This document shows positions 35,489 through 43,885 of a stretch of DNA of 64,000 bases, piece by piece. Under the pieces are notes generated by a model. The model was given only the letters and a program-made list of their open reading frames with translations. It was not told where the DNA came from and searched no databases. The DNA comes from Variovorax sp. OV700. GTDB lineage: Bacteria; Pseudomonadota; Gammaproteobacteria; Burkholderiales; Burkholderiaceae_C. The DNA lies in contig NZ_FNDR01000009.1 of NCBI RefSeq assembly GCF_900099805.1, positions 186,001 through 250,000 of the forward strand. Direction: 5' to 3'. Position 1 is the first letter of the stretch. Each line of letters starts with the position of its first letter. The translations under genes and the position numbers were made by a program.

Positions 35489-36682
35489 ATGAACGTCATT
35501 CGATTCACCGACCTCTGCGCGCAGGGCAAGGCCGCCGGCCAGCGCGTCTTCATCCGTGCCGACCTCAACGTGCCGCAGGACGACGCGGGCAACATCACCG
35601 AAGACACGCGCATTCGCGCCTCGGTGCCCTGCATCCAGCTGGCGCTCGATTCCGGCGCCGCCGTGATGGTCACCTCGCACCTGGGCCGCCCGACCGAAGG
35701 CGAATTCAAGCCCGAGGACTCGCTGGCTCCCGTGGCCAAGCGCCTGGGCGAACTGCTGGGCCGCGAGGTTCCGCTGGTGGCCAACTGGGTCGACGGCGTC
35801 GATGTGAAGCCCGGACAGGTCGTGCTCCTCGAGAACTGCCGCGTCAACAAAGGCGAAAAGAAGAACGACGAAGCGCTGGCCCGCAAGCTCGCCGCGCTCA
35901 CCGACATCTACGTGAACGACGCCTTCGGCACCGCCCACCGCGCCGAAGCCACCACCTACGGCATTGCGCAGTTCGCCAAGATTGCAGCCGCCGGCCCACT
36001 GCTCGCGGCCGAGATCGACGCCATCTCCAAGGCGCTGGCCTTGCCCAAGCGGCCGCTGGTGGCCATCGTGGCGGGCTCCAAGGTGAGCACCAAGCTCACC
36101 ATCCTCAAGAGCCTGTCGGCCAACGTCGACCAGTTGATCGTCGGCGGCGGCATTGCCAACACCTTCATGCTCGCGGCCGGCCTCAAGATCGGCAAGTCGC
36201 TGGCGGAGCCCGACCTCATCGACCAGGCCAAGGCGGTGATCGAATCCATGCGCGCGCGCGGCGCCGACGTGCCGATTCCGGTGGACGTGGTCACGGCCAA
36301 GACTTTTGCGGCCGACGCGCCCGCCACGGTGAAGGACGCAAACGACGTGGCCGACGATGACCTGATCCTGGACATCGGCCCCAAGACCGCCGCGCAACTG
36401 GCCGCGCAACTGCGCGAAGCCGGCACCATCGTTTGGAACGGCCCGGTGGGCGTGTTCGAGTTCGATGCCTTCGCGGGCGGCACCAAGGCCATCGCGCAAG
36501 CCATCGCCGACAGCAGCGCCTTCTCGATCGCCGGCGGTGGCGACACGCTCGCGGCCATTGCCAAGTACGGCATCGAAAAGCAGGTCGGCTACATCTCGAC
36601 CGGCGGCGGCGCGTTTCTCGAAGTGCTCGAGGGCAAGACGCTGCCGGCTTTCCAGATTCTTTCAAAGCGTGCCGCGGGCTGA
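35489..36682 (+). CDS. pgk: phosphoglycerate kinase
   Basis: A 397-residue glycolytic enzyme transferring phosphate from 1,3-bisphosphoglycerate to ADP. The signature RVFIRADLNVPQ (near 19-30), TSHLGRP (near 60), the GSKVSTKLTIL nucleotide-binding block and the C-terminal GGGDTLAAI are present. The ATG at 35489 begins MNVIRFTDL; a TACAAT at 35450-35455 is a possible -10. Pyruvate kinase follows 84 bases downstream past a GC-rich palindrome (36689-36706), ACGCGGCGC-GCGCCGCGT, which has no T-run. Confidence 0.96.
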   Translation: MNVIRFTDLCAQGKAAGQRVFIRADLNVPQDDAGNITEDTRIRASVPCIQLALDSGAAVMVTSHLGRPTEGEFKPEDSLAPVAKRLGELLGREVPLVANWVDGVDVKPGQVVLLENCRVNKGEKKNDEALARKLAALTDIYVNDAFGTAHRAEATTYGIAQFAKIAAAGPLLAAEIDAISKALALPKRPLVAIVAGSKVSTKLTILKSLSANVDQLIVGGGIANTFMLAAGLKIGKSLAEPDLIDQAKAVIESMRARGADVPIPVDVVTAKTFAADAPATVKDANDVADDDLILDIGPKTAAQLAAQLREAGTIVWNGPVGVFEFDAFAGGTKAIAQAIADSSAFSIAGGGDTLAAIAKYGIEKQVGYISTGGGAFLEVLEGKTLPAFQILSKRAAG

Positions 36683-36729
36683 TTTTTCACGCGGCGCGCG
36701 CCGCGTCTACTTCCTGTAGTCACATAAAG

Positions 36730-36737
36730 TGTATACA
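36730..36737. promoter_or_regulatory. TGTATACA palindrome and AT-rich promoter-like stretch before pyk
   Basis: The stretch 36720-36751 is notably AT-rich for this genome and contains the palindrome TGTATACA and GAGAATACA, either of which could be a -10 or an operator. It suggests pyk has its own promoter and is not simply read from pgk. Confidence 0.35.
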
Positions 36738-36766
36738 GTAGAGAATACAAAATGGAGACTAGCTCA

Positions 36767-38215
36767 ATGATCACGGATCGCCTTCCTCGCCACGCCACCA
36801 AGATCGTCGCCACGCTCGGCCCGGCGTCCAATACGCCCGAGCTGCTGGAACAGATGATCCTGAACAAGGTCAGCGTGGTGCGGCTCAATTTCAGCCATGG
36901 CACGGCGCAGGACCACATCGACCGCGCCGCCATGGTGCGAGAGGCTGCCCGCAAGACGGGCCGCGAAGTGGCGATCATGGCCGACCTGCAGGGCCCCAAG
37001 ATCCGTGTCGGCAAGTTTGCGCAAGGCAAGGTCTGGCTCGAGCCCGGCGCCAAGTTCGTGCTCGACGCCTCGCGCACCGAACCCGGCGACACCGACGCGG
37101 TCGGCCTCGACTACAAGGACCTGCCGCGCGACGTGCGCCCCGGCGACAAGCTGCTGCTGAACGACGGCCTCATCGTGCTCACGGTCGACGCGGTGCGCGG
37201 CGAGGCGGTGCACACCACCGTCAAGCTGGGCGGCGAGCTCTCCAACAACAAGGGCATCAACAAGCAGGGCGGCGGCCTCACGGCGCCGGCGCTCACGGCC
37301 AAGGACATGGAAGATATCAAGACCGCGATGAGCTTCCAGGCCGACTATGTGGCGGTGAGCTTTCCCAAGAACGCCACCGACATGGAAATGGCGCGCCAGC
37401 TGTGCAACGTGGCGGCGGCCGAATTCGGCCACAAGCCGGGCCTGATCGCCAAGATCGAGCGTGCCGAGGCCATTCCCAAGCTGGAAGAAATCCTGCGCGC
37501 AAGCGACGGCATCATGGTGGCGCGCGGCGATCTCGCGGTGGAGGTGGGCAATGCCGCCGTGCCCGCGCTGCAGAAAAAGATGATCCGCATGGCGCGCGAC
37601 ATGGACAAGGTGGTGATCACCGCGACCCAGATGATGGAGTCGATGATCACCAACCCCGTGCCCACGCGCGCAGAGGTGAGCGACGTGGCCAATGCCGTGC
37701 TCGACGGCACCGATGCCGTGATGCTCTCGGCCGAAACCGCCTCGGGCCGCTACCCGCTCGAAACCGTGCAGGAGATGAGCCGCATCTGCGAAGCCGCCGA
37801 ATCGGCCGAGGACAAGATGCTCGATGCCGACTTCAGCGGCAAGACCTACAGCCGCATCGACCAGTCGATTGCCATGGGCGCGCTGTTCACCGCCCATCAT
37901 CTCGGCGCCAAGGCCATCGTGGCGCTCACCGAGTCGGGCTCCACGCCGCTGTGGATGAGCCGCCACCGCGCGCACATTCCGATGTACGCACTGACCTCGC
38001 GCCTTGCCACGCAGCGCAGGATGGCGCTCTACCGCAACGTGCGCCCGCTGTTGATGGATTCGGAAAGCGACCGCGACACCGCGCTCGAGCAGGCCGAAGC
38101 CCACCTGAAGAAGCGCGGCATCGTGCAGACCGGCGATGTCTACGCAATCACCTGCGGTGAGCCGATGGGCGCCCCGGGCGGCACCAACATGCTCAAGATC
38201 TGCCGCGCCAGCTGA
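36767..38215 (+). CDS. pyk: pyruvate kinase
   Basis: A 482-residue enzyme making pyruvate and ATP from phosphoenolpyruvate. KIVATLGPAS starts the conserved N-terminus, LNFSHG and the metal-binding KIERAEAIPKLEEIL with the catalytic Lys lie further in, ARGDLAVE follows and the C-terminal domain has TESGSTPLWMSRHR. An upstream in-frame ATG at 36752 would add five residues; the one at 36767 is preferred because GGAG lies nine bases before it. Length is normal for the family. A promoter-like AT-rich stretch lies just upstream. Confidence 0.95.
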   Translation: MITDRLPRHATKIVATLGPASNTPELLEQMILNKVSVVRLNFSHGTAQDHIDRAAMVREAARKTGREVAIMADLQGPKIRVGKFAQGKVWLEPGAKFVLDASRTEPGDTDAVGLDYKDLPRDVRPGDKLLLNDGLIVLTVDAVRGEAVHTTVKLGGELSNNKGINKQGGGLTAPALTAKDMEDIKTAMSFQADYVAVSFPKNATDMEMARQLCNVAAAEFGHKPGLIAKIERAEAIPKLEEILRASDGIMVARGDLAVEVGNAAVPALQKKMIRMARDMDKVVITATQMMESMITNPVPTRAEVSDVANAVLDGTDAVMLSAETASGRYPLETVQEMSRICEAAESAEDKMLDADFSGKTYSRIDQSIAMGALFTAHHLGAKAIVALTESGSTPLWMSRHRAHIPMYALTSRLATQRRMALYRNVRPLLMDSESDRDTALEQAEAHLKKRGIVQTGDVYAITCGEPMGAPGGTNMLKICRAS

Positions 38216-38248
38216 TTGATCGAGCGGGCATCGACGATGTCTCGAGCG

Positions 38249-38476
38249 CCGGAAGGGCGGGGGACATCAAATGGGCAATTTGCTACATCCAAGGCGATGC
38301 TGCCGGCCTTGCTGACGCGCTGTCCGTTGCAGGGTGCGGCGTTCCGCCGGGTGTGTCGGATTTCAACCCTTCCAACGCATAGACGTCGATAAGTTCACGA
38401 TCGGCGGGAAAAGGCGTGTGGGTTTTGAATCGACCCCAAGAAATCCTGCGTGACACTGCGGATGTGATCGCGACAT
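38249..38476 (+). pseudogene. decayed copy of the adjacent lipoprotein gene
   Basis: Two blocks match the intact lipoprotein gene that follows. Block 1 (38249-38373) matches 38477-38601, including the signal-peptide region and the string TGTCCGTTGCAGGGTGCGGC. Block 2 (about 38386-38476) matches 38866-38960, including GCGTGACACTG and GGATGTGATCGC. About 265 bases between them are missing, frames are broken and stops occur, so this is a tandem duplicate reduced by an internal deletion and 3' loss. It is evidence that the locus has amplified and decayed. Confidence 0.75.
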
Positions 38477-38496
38477 CCGGAAGGGCAGGAACATCA

Positions 38497-39207
38497 ATGA
38501 AGCAATTGCGTGCATTCAAAGCGCTGCTGCTGGCCTTGGCGGCGGCGGTGTCCGTTGCAGGGTGCGGCGTTCTGCCGGGGGGATCGAATTTCAACTCCTC
38601 GACGACAGCGTCATGCGCGGTTCAGAGCGCCGAAGCCCGGCCGCCGAAACACCCCATCGTCGAACTGGCGTGGTGCATCGCGCGGACGGATGACCTTTCC
38701 GATCCAAACCGCCTGTTTCATGAGACGCTGGAGATCAAGAACGACCGGGACTACAGCGAGTCCAGAAACGTCCCTTGGCGAATCTCGGCGGGGGCGGGGA
38801 ATGCAGAAGAGCTTCAACATTTGCCAGCGGGCGTCAGCAACTTTTACTACACGCGTGCGGATGACGACAGACCAAGAATTGGGGGGAAAAGGTACTTCAG
38901 CTTTGCCGTCGACATCAGGAAATCATGCGTGACACTGGCGGATGTGATCGCCACCTTCGGCGATGGCTTTACCGTCTCGCCACACCGTACCGTAGCGCCT
39001 GCTGTGGCGTTGCCAGGGGTGGTGCCATCGCCGCCCTTTCAAACAGGAAAGCTCCAGGGCATCTTCTATGTCACTCCCCGCTTCTTCAAGGGGCCCAGCA
39101 ACGGGCGAGTTGAATTCGATTTCAGCTACTACGAATGCGTGGGACGCATTACCGTCCAGCGCGACCTCGAATCATTGAAAAATCAGAGGGAGGAAGGCAA
39201 GAAATGA
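38497..39207 (+). CDS. lipoprotein, possible immunity protein to the next gene
   Basis: A 236-residue exported lipoprotein with signal peptide and lipobox VSVAGC (Cys23). The mature part is Cys-containing, beta-rich and unlike families I know. The ATG at 38497 follows a GGAAGGGCAGGAAC. Its TGA overlaps the ATG of the next gene (ATGA), which encodes an HELGH metallopeptidase-like protein. In antibacterial systems of the Xanthomonas T4SS type, a lipoprotein inhibitor is encoded just upstream of the effector it neutralises, which fits this order. That reading is inference. Base composition is more AT-rich than neighbouring housekeeping genes and a decayed copy lies upstream. Confidence 0.75.
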   Translation: MKQLRAFKALLLALAAAVSVAGCGVLPGGSNFNSSTTASCAVQSAEARPPKHPIVELAWCIARTDDLSDPNRLFHETLEIKNDRDYSESRNVPWRISAGAGNAEELQHLPAGVSNFYYTRADDDRPRIGGKRYFSFAVDIRKSCVTLADVIATFGDGFTVSPHRTVAPAVALPGVVPSPPFQTGKLQGIFYVTPRFFKGPSNGRVEFDFSYYECVGRITVQRDLESLKNQREEGKK

Positions 39208-40241
39208 GCACGATTACCACAGCCATCACAGCAGAGTGGATGGCCGACAAAAATAACAAATTCAAGGCGTACAACATTTCGCCGGACGCACTCGCGATGA
39301 TCAACAGGTCGGAAACCCTCAAGGCCGACATGCGCGCTTACGCAGCCAGTGACTACACCGTCGCTGCAGAGGTCAATCCCAGGACCGGTGCGGGCGAGTA
39401 CAGCACGCCGATGAGCAAGGACTTCCCAGGCTACCTCCACATCGCCTCCGACCGCTTCGACACCTCCGAAGGCACGGTCAGCATCCTGGCCCACGAACTC
39501 GGGCACTTTCGCGTTGAAGAACCCAATGCCGCCATCGCGACCGCGCGCTCCAACGCCCTGACGGGAAAAGACAAGGCCGCTTACGAGAGCGCCTGCCACC
39601 TGACCGAAGGCTACGCCCACTACAACGAAGTCAAAGTGCGCGATGAGATCCTGGAAACCAATCGCTTGGCTGCCGAACTCGAACAACGGCCCCTCACGGA
39701 ACAGGAAGTTCAACTGAAATCCCGCTGGCGCGGTGAAGGGGTGTACGGCAGCCGGGGCGAAGGCCAGGACCATCTGATCGCCAGACGCATTTCCGATGCC
39801 GCACGGGAAGAACCCGGCCACATGACGGCCACTCAGGTCATGGAGGCGGCCGCCTTTGCGCTGGCTCAGAACAACAGGGGCAACATCACATCTAACACCA
39901 GGCAAACCTACGGCCAATTCTGTGACGTCGAAGCGAGCCGCATGCTGCCTCGTGCCGCGCCTGTAGGAGCAATGGGCGAAGCGCAACGCACGCCGCAGAC
40001 GTCATCCAAGGAGCTCTCACCCACCGACGACCTGTCCGCATTTCTGGACCGCATGCTGAGCGCCGATGACGCCACCTTCAGAAGAATGCAACAGACGTTG
40101 GCGGACCTGCCGCCGGGCCGCGAGGTGATCGCAGAGGGAATTGCGGAGGTGGATCGCCAGGAGCAATGGGTTGCGCAACAACAGGCGCAAGCGCAGCAGC
40201 AGCCTGCAATGGAGGCGCCGGTGATGGTCATGCGCCATTGA
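39204..40241 (+). CDS. HELGH-motif protein, candidate metallopeptidase effector
   Basis: A 345-residue protein with no signal peptide or membrane segment. It carries HELGH (H97-H101) in SILAHELGHF, the zincin pattern HExxH, and a possible third ligand at E135 in LTEGYAHYNE. The C-terminal 70 residues are hydrophilic and helical, ending in a Gln-rich tail (WVAQQQAQAQQQPAM). That tail recalls the Gln-rich ends of Xanthomonas-type T4SS effectors, though the XVIPCD consensus itself is not evident. The gene overlaps the lipoprotein gene by four bases and is followed by a coiled-coil/one-TM protein. The family is not recognised. Confidence 0.7.
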   Translation: MSTITTAITAEWMADKNNKFKAYNISPDALAMINRSETLKADMRAYAASDYTVAAEVNPRTGAGEYSTPMSKDFPGYLHIASDRFDTSEGTVSILAHELGHFRVEEPNAAIATARSNALTGKDKAAYESACHLTEGYAHYNEVKVRDEILETNRLAAELEQRPLTEQEVQLKSRWRGEGVYGSRGEGQDHLIARRISDAAREEPGHMTATQVMEAAAFALAQNNRGNITSNTRQTYGQFCDVEASRMLPRAAPVGAMGEAQRTPQTSSKELSPTDDLSAFLDRMLSADDATFRRMQQTLADLPPGREVIAEGIAEVDRQEQWVAQQQAQAQQQPAMEAPVMVMRH

Positions 40242-40277
40242 ACCCATCGATGCACGGAACAGGCGAGGCAAATAAAA

Positions 40278-40817
40278 GTGAACGATCAAACCATGCTGGC
40301 CTTGGCCAGCAAGATGAGCGCACTGGTCGAAAAGTTCGAGCGCCAATGCGAGCAATCCGGCTCGGAACTTCAGAGGCTTTCCCAACAGGTGCCGGGCGTG
40401 GTGCGCCAGGCCGTCAACGAACAGCTGAACCGGCTGCCAGAGGCGGTGCTTGCAGATGTTCGCGGCGGCATCGAGCGGCCGGTTTCCGACTATGAACGGC
40501 GCCTGCGCGAAGCAGGCGAACAAATCCATCAGGCTTCCCTTGCCTTGAGCGCGCAGTTCCGACGTGCCGAGGCGTTGCACCGCCATCTGATCTGGAAGGT
40601 TGCAGGCATCACGTTGGGCAGCCTGGTGTTGATGCTGGGGGGCAGTGTTTGGTTATCGAGTCACTACTACGACGAGATCGCAAAGAACCAGATTGCTGCC
40701 ACATTGCTCAAGGCTTACAACGAGGCCGATGTCACGCTGTGCGAGGGACACTTGTGCGTCAGGGCGGACAAGTCCGCCAAGCCCTCTGGGGAGTATGTGC
40801 GCGTCAAACCGCGCTGA
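40278..40817 (+). CDS. coiled-coil protein with one transmembrane segment
   Basis: A 179-residue protein: an N-terminal helical region with heptad character (residues 5-100, MLALASKMSALVEKFERQ), one transmembrane helix at about 104-126 (LIWKVAGITLGSLVLMLGG) and a short C-terminal part with two Cys (TLCEGHLC). The GTG at 40278 follows GAGG nine bases upstream. It is 36 bases after the HELGH gene on the same strand and likely co-transcribed. I recall similar proteins beside effector genes in Xanthomonadaceae, sometimes labelled relaxation protein, but cannot check. Its role is unknown. Confidence 0.7.
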   Translation: MNDQTMLALASKMSALVEKFERQCEQSGSELQRLSQQVPGVVRQAVNEQLNRLPEAVLADVRGGIERPVSDYERRLREAGEQIHQASLALSAQFRRAEALHRHLIWKVAGITLGSLVLMLGGSVWLSSHYYDEIAKNQIAATLLKAYNEADVTLCEGHLCVRADKSAKPSGEYVRVKPR

Positions 40818-40900
40818 CGGAGCGGCACAAATCGTCGAAAGGATAGACGGGCTCGGCGGGTGCCTACATGACGGAGATCTGCCGCGCGAGCCGAGTTCGC

Positions 40901-41917
40901 TCAGCCGTTGCGGAAGAGGAAACTGTAGGCGTTTAGCGCCGGCACGCCGCCGAGGTGCGCATACAGCACCTTCGAGCCGGCCGGGAATTCGCCCAGGCGC
41001 ACCTTCTCGATCATTCCGTGCATCGACTTGCCCTCGTACACGGGGTCGGTCAGCATGCCTTCCAGGCGCGCGCAAAGCCGGATCGATTCCAGCGTGCCGT
41101 CGTTGGGCAGACCGTATTCAGGGCCGCCGAAACGGCGGTCGAGCACCACGTCCTTGTCGGTGATGTCGCGGCCCAGTTCGACCAGTTCGGCCGTGTTCCT
41201 GGCAATGCGCACGATCTGCTCGAAGGTCTGCTGCGGCTTGGCCGATGCGTCGATGCCGATCACGCGGTCGGCCCGGCCATCGGCCGCAAAGCCCACCACC
41301 ATGCCGGCCTGCGTGCTGCCCGTGACCGAGCAGGTCACGATGTAGTCGAACTTGAAGCCCAGCTCGGCTTCCTGCTGGCGCACTTCCTCGGCAAACCCGA
41401 CGAAGCCGAGCCCGCCGTAGCGGTGCTCCGAGCAGCCGGCCGGAATGGGAAAGGGCTTGCCGCCGGCCTTGCGCACGTCGTCCATGGCTTCTTCCCAGCT
41501 CTTGCGGATGCCGATGTCGAAGCCCGCGTTGTCCAGCCGCACATCGGCGCCCATGATGCGTGACATCTCGATGTTGCCGACGCGGTCGTACACCGCGTCC
41601 GAATAGTTGACCCAGTTCTCCTGCACCAGCACGCACTTCATGCCCAGGTGCGCGGCCACGGCGGCCACCTGGCGGGTCTGATTCGACTGGATGCCGCCGA
41701 TCGACACCAGCGTGTCGTAGCCACCCTCGAGCGCCTCGGGAATCAGGTATTCGAGCTTGCGTGTCTTGTTGCCGCCAAAGGCAAGGCCGCTGTTGCAGTC
41801 CTCGCGCTTGGCGTAGAGCTCGACTTCGCCGCCCAGATGCGCGCTCAGGCGCTTGAGCGGATGGATCGGCGTGGGGCCGAAGGTCAGGGCATGGCGGGGA
41901 AATTTCTCGAGGTTCAT
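40901..41917 (-). CDS. acdS: 1-aminocyclopropane-1-carboxylate deaminase
   Basis: A 338-residue PLP enzyme splitting the ethylene precursor ACC into ammonia and 2-oxobutyrate, a plant-growth-promotion trait of Variovorax. The PLP lysine is K51 in FGGNKTRKLEY. The two residues that tell ACC deaminase from D-cysteine desulfhydrase are both right and at canonical positions: E295 in VYEGKS and L322 in AHLGG. The ATG at 41917 begins MNLEKFPRH. It is divergent from an Lrp-type regulator (acdR position), which in this group controls it. Confidence 0.97.
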   Translation of the reverse strand: MNLEKFPRHALTFGPTPIHPLKRLSAHLGGEVELYAKREDCNSGLAFGGNKTRKLEYLIPEALEGGYDTLVSIGGIQSNQTRQVAAVAAHLGMKCVLVQENWVNYSDAVYDRVGNIEMSRIMGADVRLDNAGFDIGIRKSWEEAMDDVRKAGGKPFPIPAGCSEHRYGGLGFVGFAEEVRQQEAELGFKFDYIVTCSVTGSTQAGMVVGFAADGRADRVIGIDASAKPQQTFEQIVRIARNTAELVELGRDITDKDVVLDRRFGGPEYGLPNDGTLESIRLCARLEGMLTDPVYEGKSMHGMIEKVRLGEFPAGSKVLYAHLGGVPALNAYSFLFRNG

Positions 41918-41990
41918 CGATGTGCTCCAGAGGAAATGAAAAAAGGGGAGAGGAATGACATCGATCGTAGAAAGAAGGCGAAGAAACGTG

Positions 41991-42062
41991 GTTGCAAACT
42001 TCGGTGGAAATACGAGCAAAAAAAAGACAAGATCGACAGATCGAGTGTTTTTGGTTTGCAAA
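41991..42062. promoter_or_regulatory. inverted 9-mer pair in the acdS/acdR gap
   Basis: GTTGCAAAC at 41991-41999 and GTTTGCAAA at 42054-42062 are inverted copies (8 of 9 bases), 63 bases apart, which is six helical turns. They flank the AT-rich shared promoter region. Such phasing suits an Lrp-type octamer bending DNA. The acdR start follows the second site directly. Confidence 0.45.
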
Positions 42063-42069
42063 GGAAGAG

Positions 42070-42582
42070 ATGAGCACAACAAAGTTGCGTACCACGCCGG
42101 CGCAGGCGGCCGAAGCGGCGACGGTGGAGCTCGACCGCACGGATCGCGCAATTCTTCGCGCCCTGCAGCGCGATGCCTCGGTGTCGAACGTGGCGCTGGC
42201 GGCCAAGGTCAATCTCAGCGCGCCGGCCTGCCTGCGCCGGGTCGAGCGGCTCAAGGCGGCGGGGCTCATCCAGGGCATCGTGGCATTGCTCGATGCCAAG
42301 GCCCTGGAGCTGGGCATGCTGGTGATGATCGGCGTGGTCCTCGACCGCTCGACGCCCGACTCGTTCGCCGATTTCGAGAAGGCCGCGCAAAAGGTGTCCG
42401 GCTGCCTGGAATGCCATGTGGTCACGGGCGAGTTCGACTACTTCATGCTCGTGCGAACGCGCGACAACGACAGCTTCAACCGCCTGCACGCCGAGCAGTT
42501 GCTGTACCTGCCCGGCGTGCGGCAGATCCGGACTTTCGTGGTGCTCAAGCAGGTGCTGTCGACCACGCAACTGCCGATCTAG
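42070..42582 (+). CDS. acdR: Lrp/AsnC family regulator of ACC deaminase
   Basis: A 170-residue Lrp-type regulator: helix-turn-helix (residues 22-65, LDRTDRAILRALQRDASVSNVALAAKVNLS) and a RAM ligand domain. The ATG at 42070 is chosen because the upstream reading frame is AT-rich non-coding sequence. Divergent pairing with acdS is the standard arrangement in which AcdR activates the deaminase gene. A hairpin follows its stop at 42605. Confidence 0.9.
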   Translation: MSTTKLRTTPAQAAEAATVELDRTDRAILRALQRDASVSNVALAAKVNLSAPACLRRVERLKAAGLIQGIVALLDAKALELGMLVMIGVVLDRSTPDSFADFEKAAQKVSGCLECHVVTGEFDYFMLVRTRDNDSFNRLHAEQLLYLPGVRQIRTFVVLKQVLSTTQLPI

Positions 42583-42604
42583 AGGCATCCGCCACGCCCA
42601 TCCT

Positions 42605-42620
42605 GGTACCTTGAGGTACC
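42605..42620 (+). other. GGTACCT-TG-AGGTACC hairpin after acdR
   Basis: Seven-base perfect arms with a two-base centre, 23 bases after the acdR stop. No T-run follows, so if it terminates transcription it is not a classical factor-independent terminator. A TAGAAT at 42650-42655 further on could be a -10 for fba. Confidence 0.35.
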
Positions 42621-42716
42621 TGTCAGTGCCGTCCCACAAGGGGGCTCGATAGAATTGCGGCAGTTTTCTCTCGTCTTTCCGCCTTCTTTTTTCCCTATTT
42701 CCGCGAGGTATTTCCC

Positions 42717-43781
42717 ATGGCACTCGTCTCGATGCGCGAACTGCTGGACCACGCAGCCGCCAACGGCTACGGCATTCCGGCCTTCAACGTCAACAACCTG
42801 GAACAGGTCCAGGCCGTCATGGAGGCCGCCAAGGAAACCGGCGCGCCCGTCATCCTGCAGGCCAGCGCCGGTGCCCGCAAATACGCCGGTGAAGCCTTCA
42901 TCAAGCACCTGATCCAGGCCGCGATCGAGCAGTACCCGAACATCCCCCTGGTCATGCACCAGGACCATGGCCAGAACCCCGACGTCTGCAAGGGCGCCAT
43001 CGACCTGGGCTTCAGCTCGGTGATGATGGACGGCTCGCTCGAGGCCGACGGCAAGACCATTGCAAGCTACGACTACAACGTGGACGTCACCAAGAAGGTG
43101 TCGGACATGGCCCACCGCCTGGGCGTGACCGTCGAAGGCGAGCTCGGCTGCCTGGGCTCGCTGGAGACCATGAAGGGCGACAAGGAAGACGGCCACGGCA
43201 CCGACGACACCATGACGCGCGAGCAGCTGCTGACCGATCCCGAGCAGGCCGCCGACTTCGTCAAGCGCACCCAGATCGACGCGCTGGCCATTGCCATCGG
43301 CACCAGCCACGGCGCCTACAAGTTCACGCGCGAGCCCACCGGCGACATCCTGGCGATCGACCGCATCAAGGAAATCCACCGCCGCATTCCCAACACCCAT
43401 CTGGTGATGCACGGCTCGTCGAGCGTGCCGCAGGAACTGCTGGCCATCATTCGCCAGTACGGCGGCAACATGAAGGAAACCTACGGCGTGCCCGTGAAGG
43501 AAATCCAGGAAGCCATCAAGCACGGCGTGCGCAAGATCAACATCGACACCGACATCCGCCTGGCGATGACCGGCGCGGTGCGCAAGTTCCTGGCCGAGAA
43601 CCCCGAGAAGTTCGACGCCCGCGAATGGCTCAAGCCCGCGCGCGAAGCCGCCAAGCTGATCTGCAAGCAGCGCTACATTGAGTTCGGCTGCGAAGGCCAG
43701 GGCGCCAAGATCAAGGGCGACACGCTGCAGGTCGTGGCCGCCAAGTACGCCAAGGGCGAGCTCGCGCAAGAAGTCGTCTAA
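42717..43781 (+). CDS. fba: fructose-bisphosphate aldolase, class II
   Basis: A 354-residue zinc aldolase of the Calvin/CbbA subgroup. The N-terminus is MALVSMRELLDHAAANGYG. Metal-binding His residues are in PLVMHQDHGQNP (near 80) and further in the GTSHGAYKF and VMHGSSSVP motifs; GEGCLG-type GELGCLGSLE is present. It splits fructose 1,6-bisphosphate. The ATG follows CGAGGTATTTCCC. A strong terminator hairpin follows 25 bases after the stop. Confidence 0.96.
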   Translation: MALVSMRELLDHAAANGYGIPAFNVNNLEQVQAVMEAAKETGAPVILQASAGARKYAGEAFIKHLIQAAIEQYPNIPLVMHQDHGQNPDVCKGAIDLGFSSVMMDGSLEADGKTIASYDYNVDVTKKVSDMAHRLGVTVEGELGCLGSLETMKGDKEDGHGTDDTMTREQLLTDPEQAADFVKRTQIDALAIAIGTSHGAYKFTREPTGDILAIDRIKEIHRRIPNTHLVMHGSSSVPQELLAIIRQYGGNMKETYGVPVKEIQEAIKHGVRKINIDTDIRLAMTGAVRKFLAENPEKFDAREWLKPAREAAKLICKQRYIEFGCEGQGAKIKGDTLQVVAAKYAKGELAQEVV

Positions 43782-43805
43782 AGAAACTTTTTTCGCGATT
43801 CGCAG

Positions 43806-43829
43806 GCCACCGTTCGCGGTGGCTTTTTT
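43806..43829 (+). terminator. factor-independent terminator after fba
   Basis: GCCACCG-TTCG-CGGTGGC, a perfect seven-base stem with a UUCG tetraloop, followed by six Ts. It ends the fba transcript 57 bases before purC. Confidence 0.9.
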
Positions 43830-43885
43830 CTGCGCGCACAATCCGTTTTTCCCGTCACGCCACCCGTTTTCGCACAGCACGCCCC

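Noticed and set aside
36689..36706. 18-bp GC palindrome after pgk as a terminator
   Set aside because: The T-run is before the stem on the plus strand and absent after it, so it does not fit a factor-independent terminator. Kept only as a remark in the pgk entry.
39204..40241. Calling the HELGH protein a confirmed XVIPCD effector
   Set aside because: The Gln-rich tail is suggestive, but the conserved XVIPCD blocks were not found by eye. Left as a candidate.
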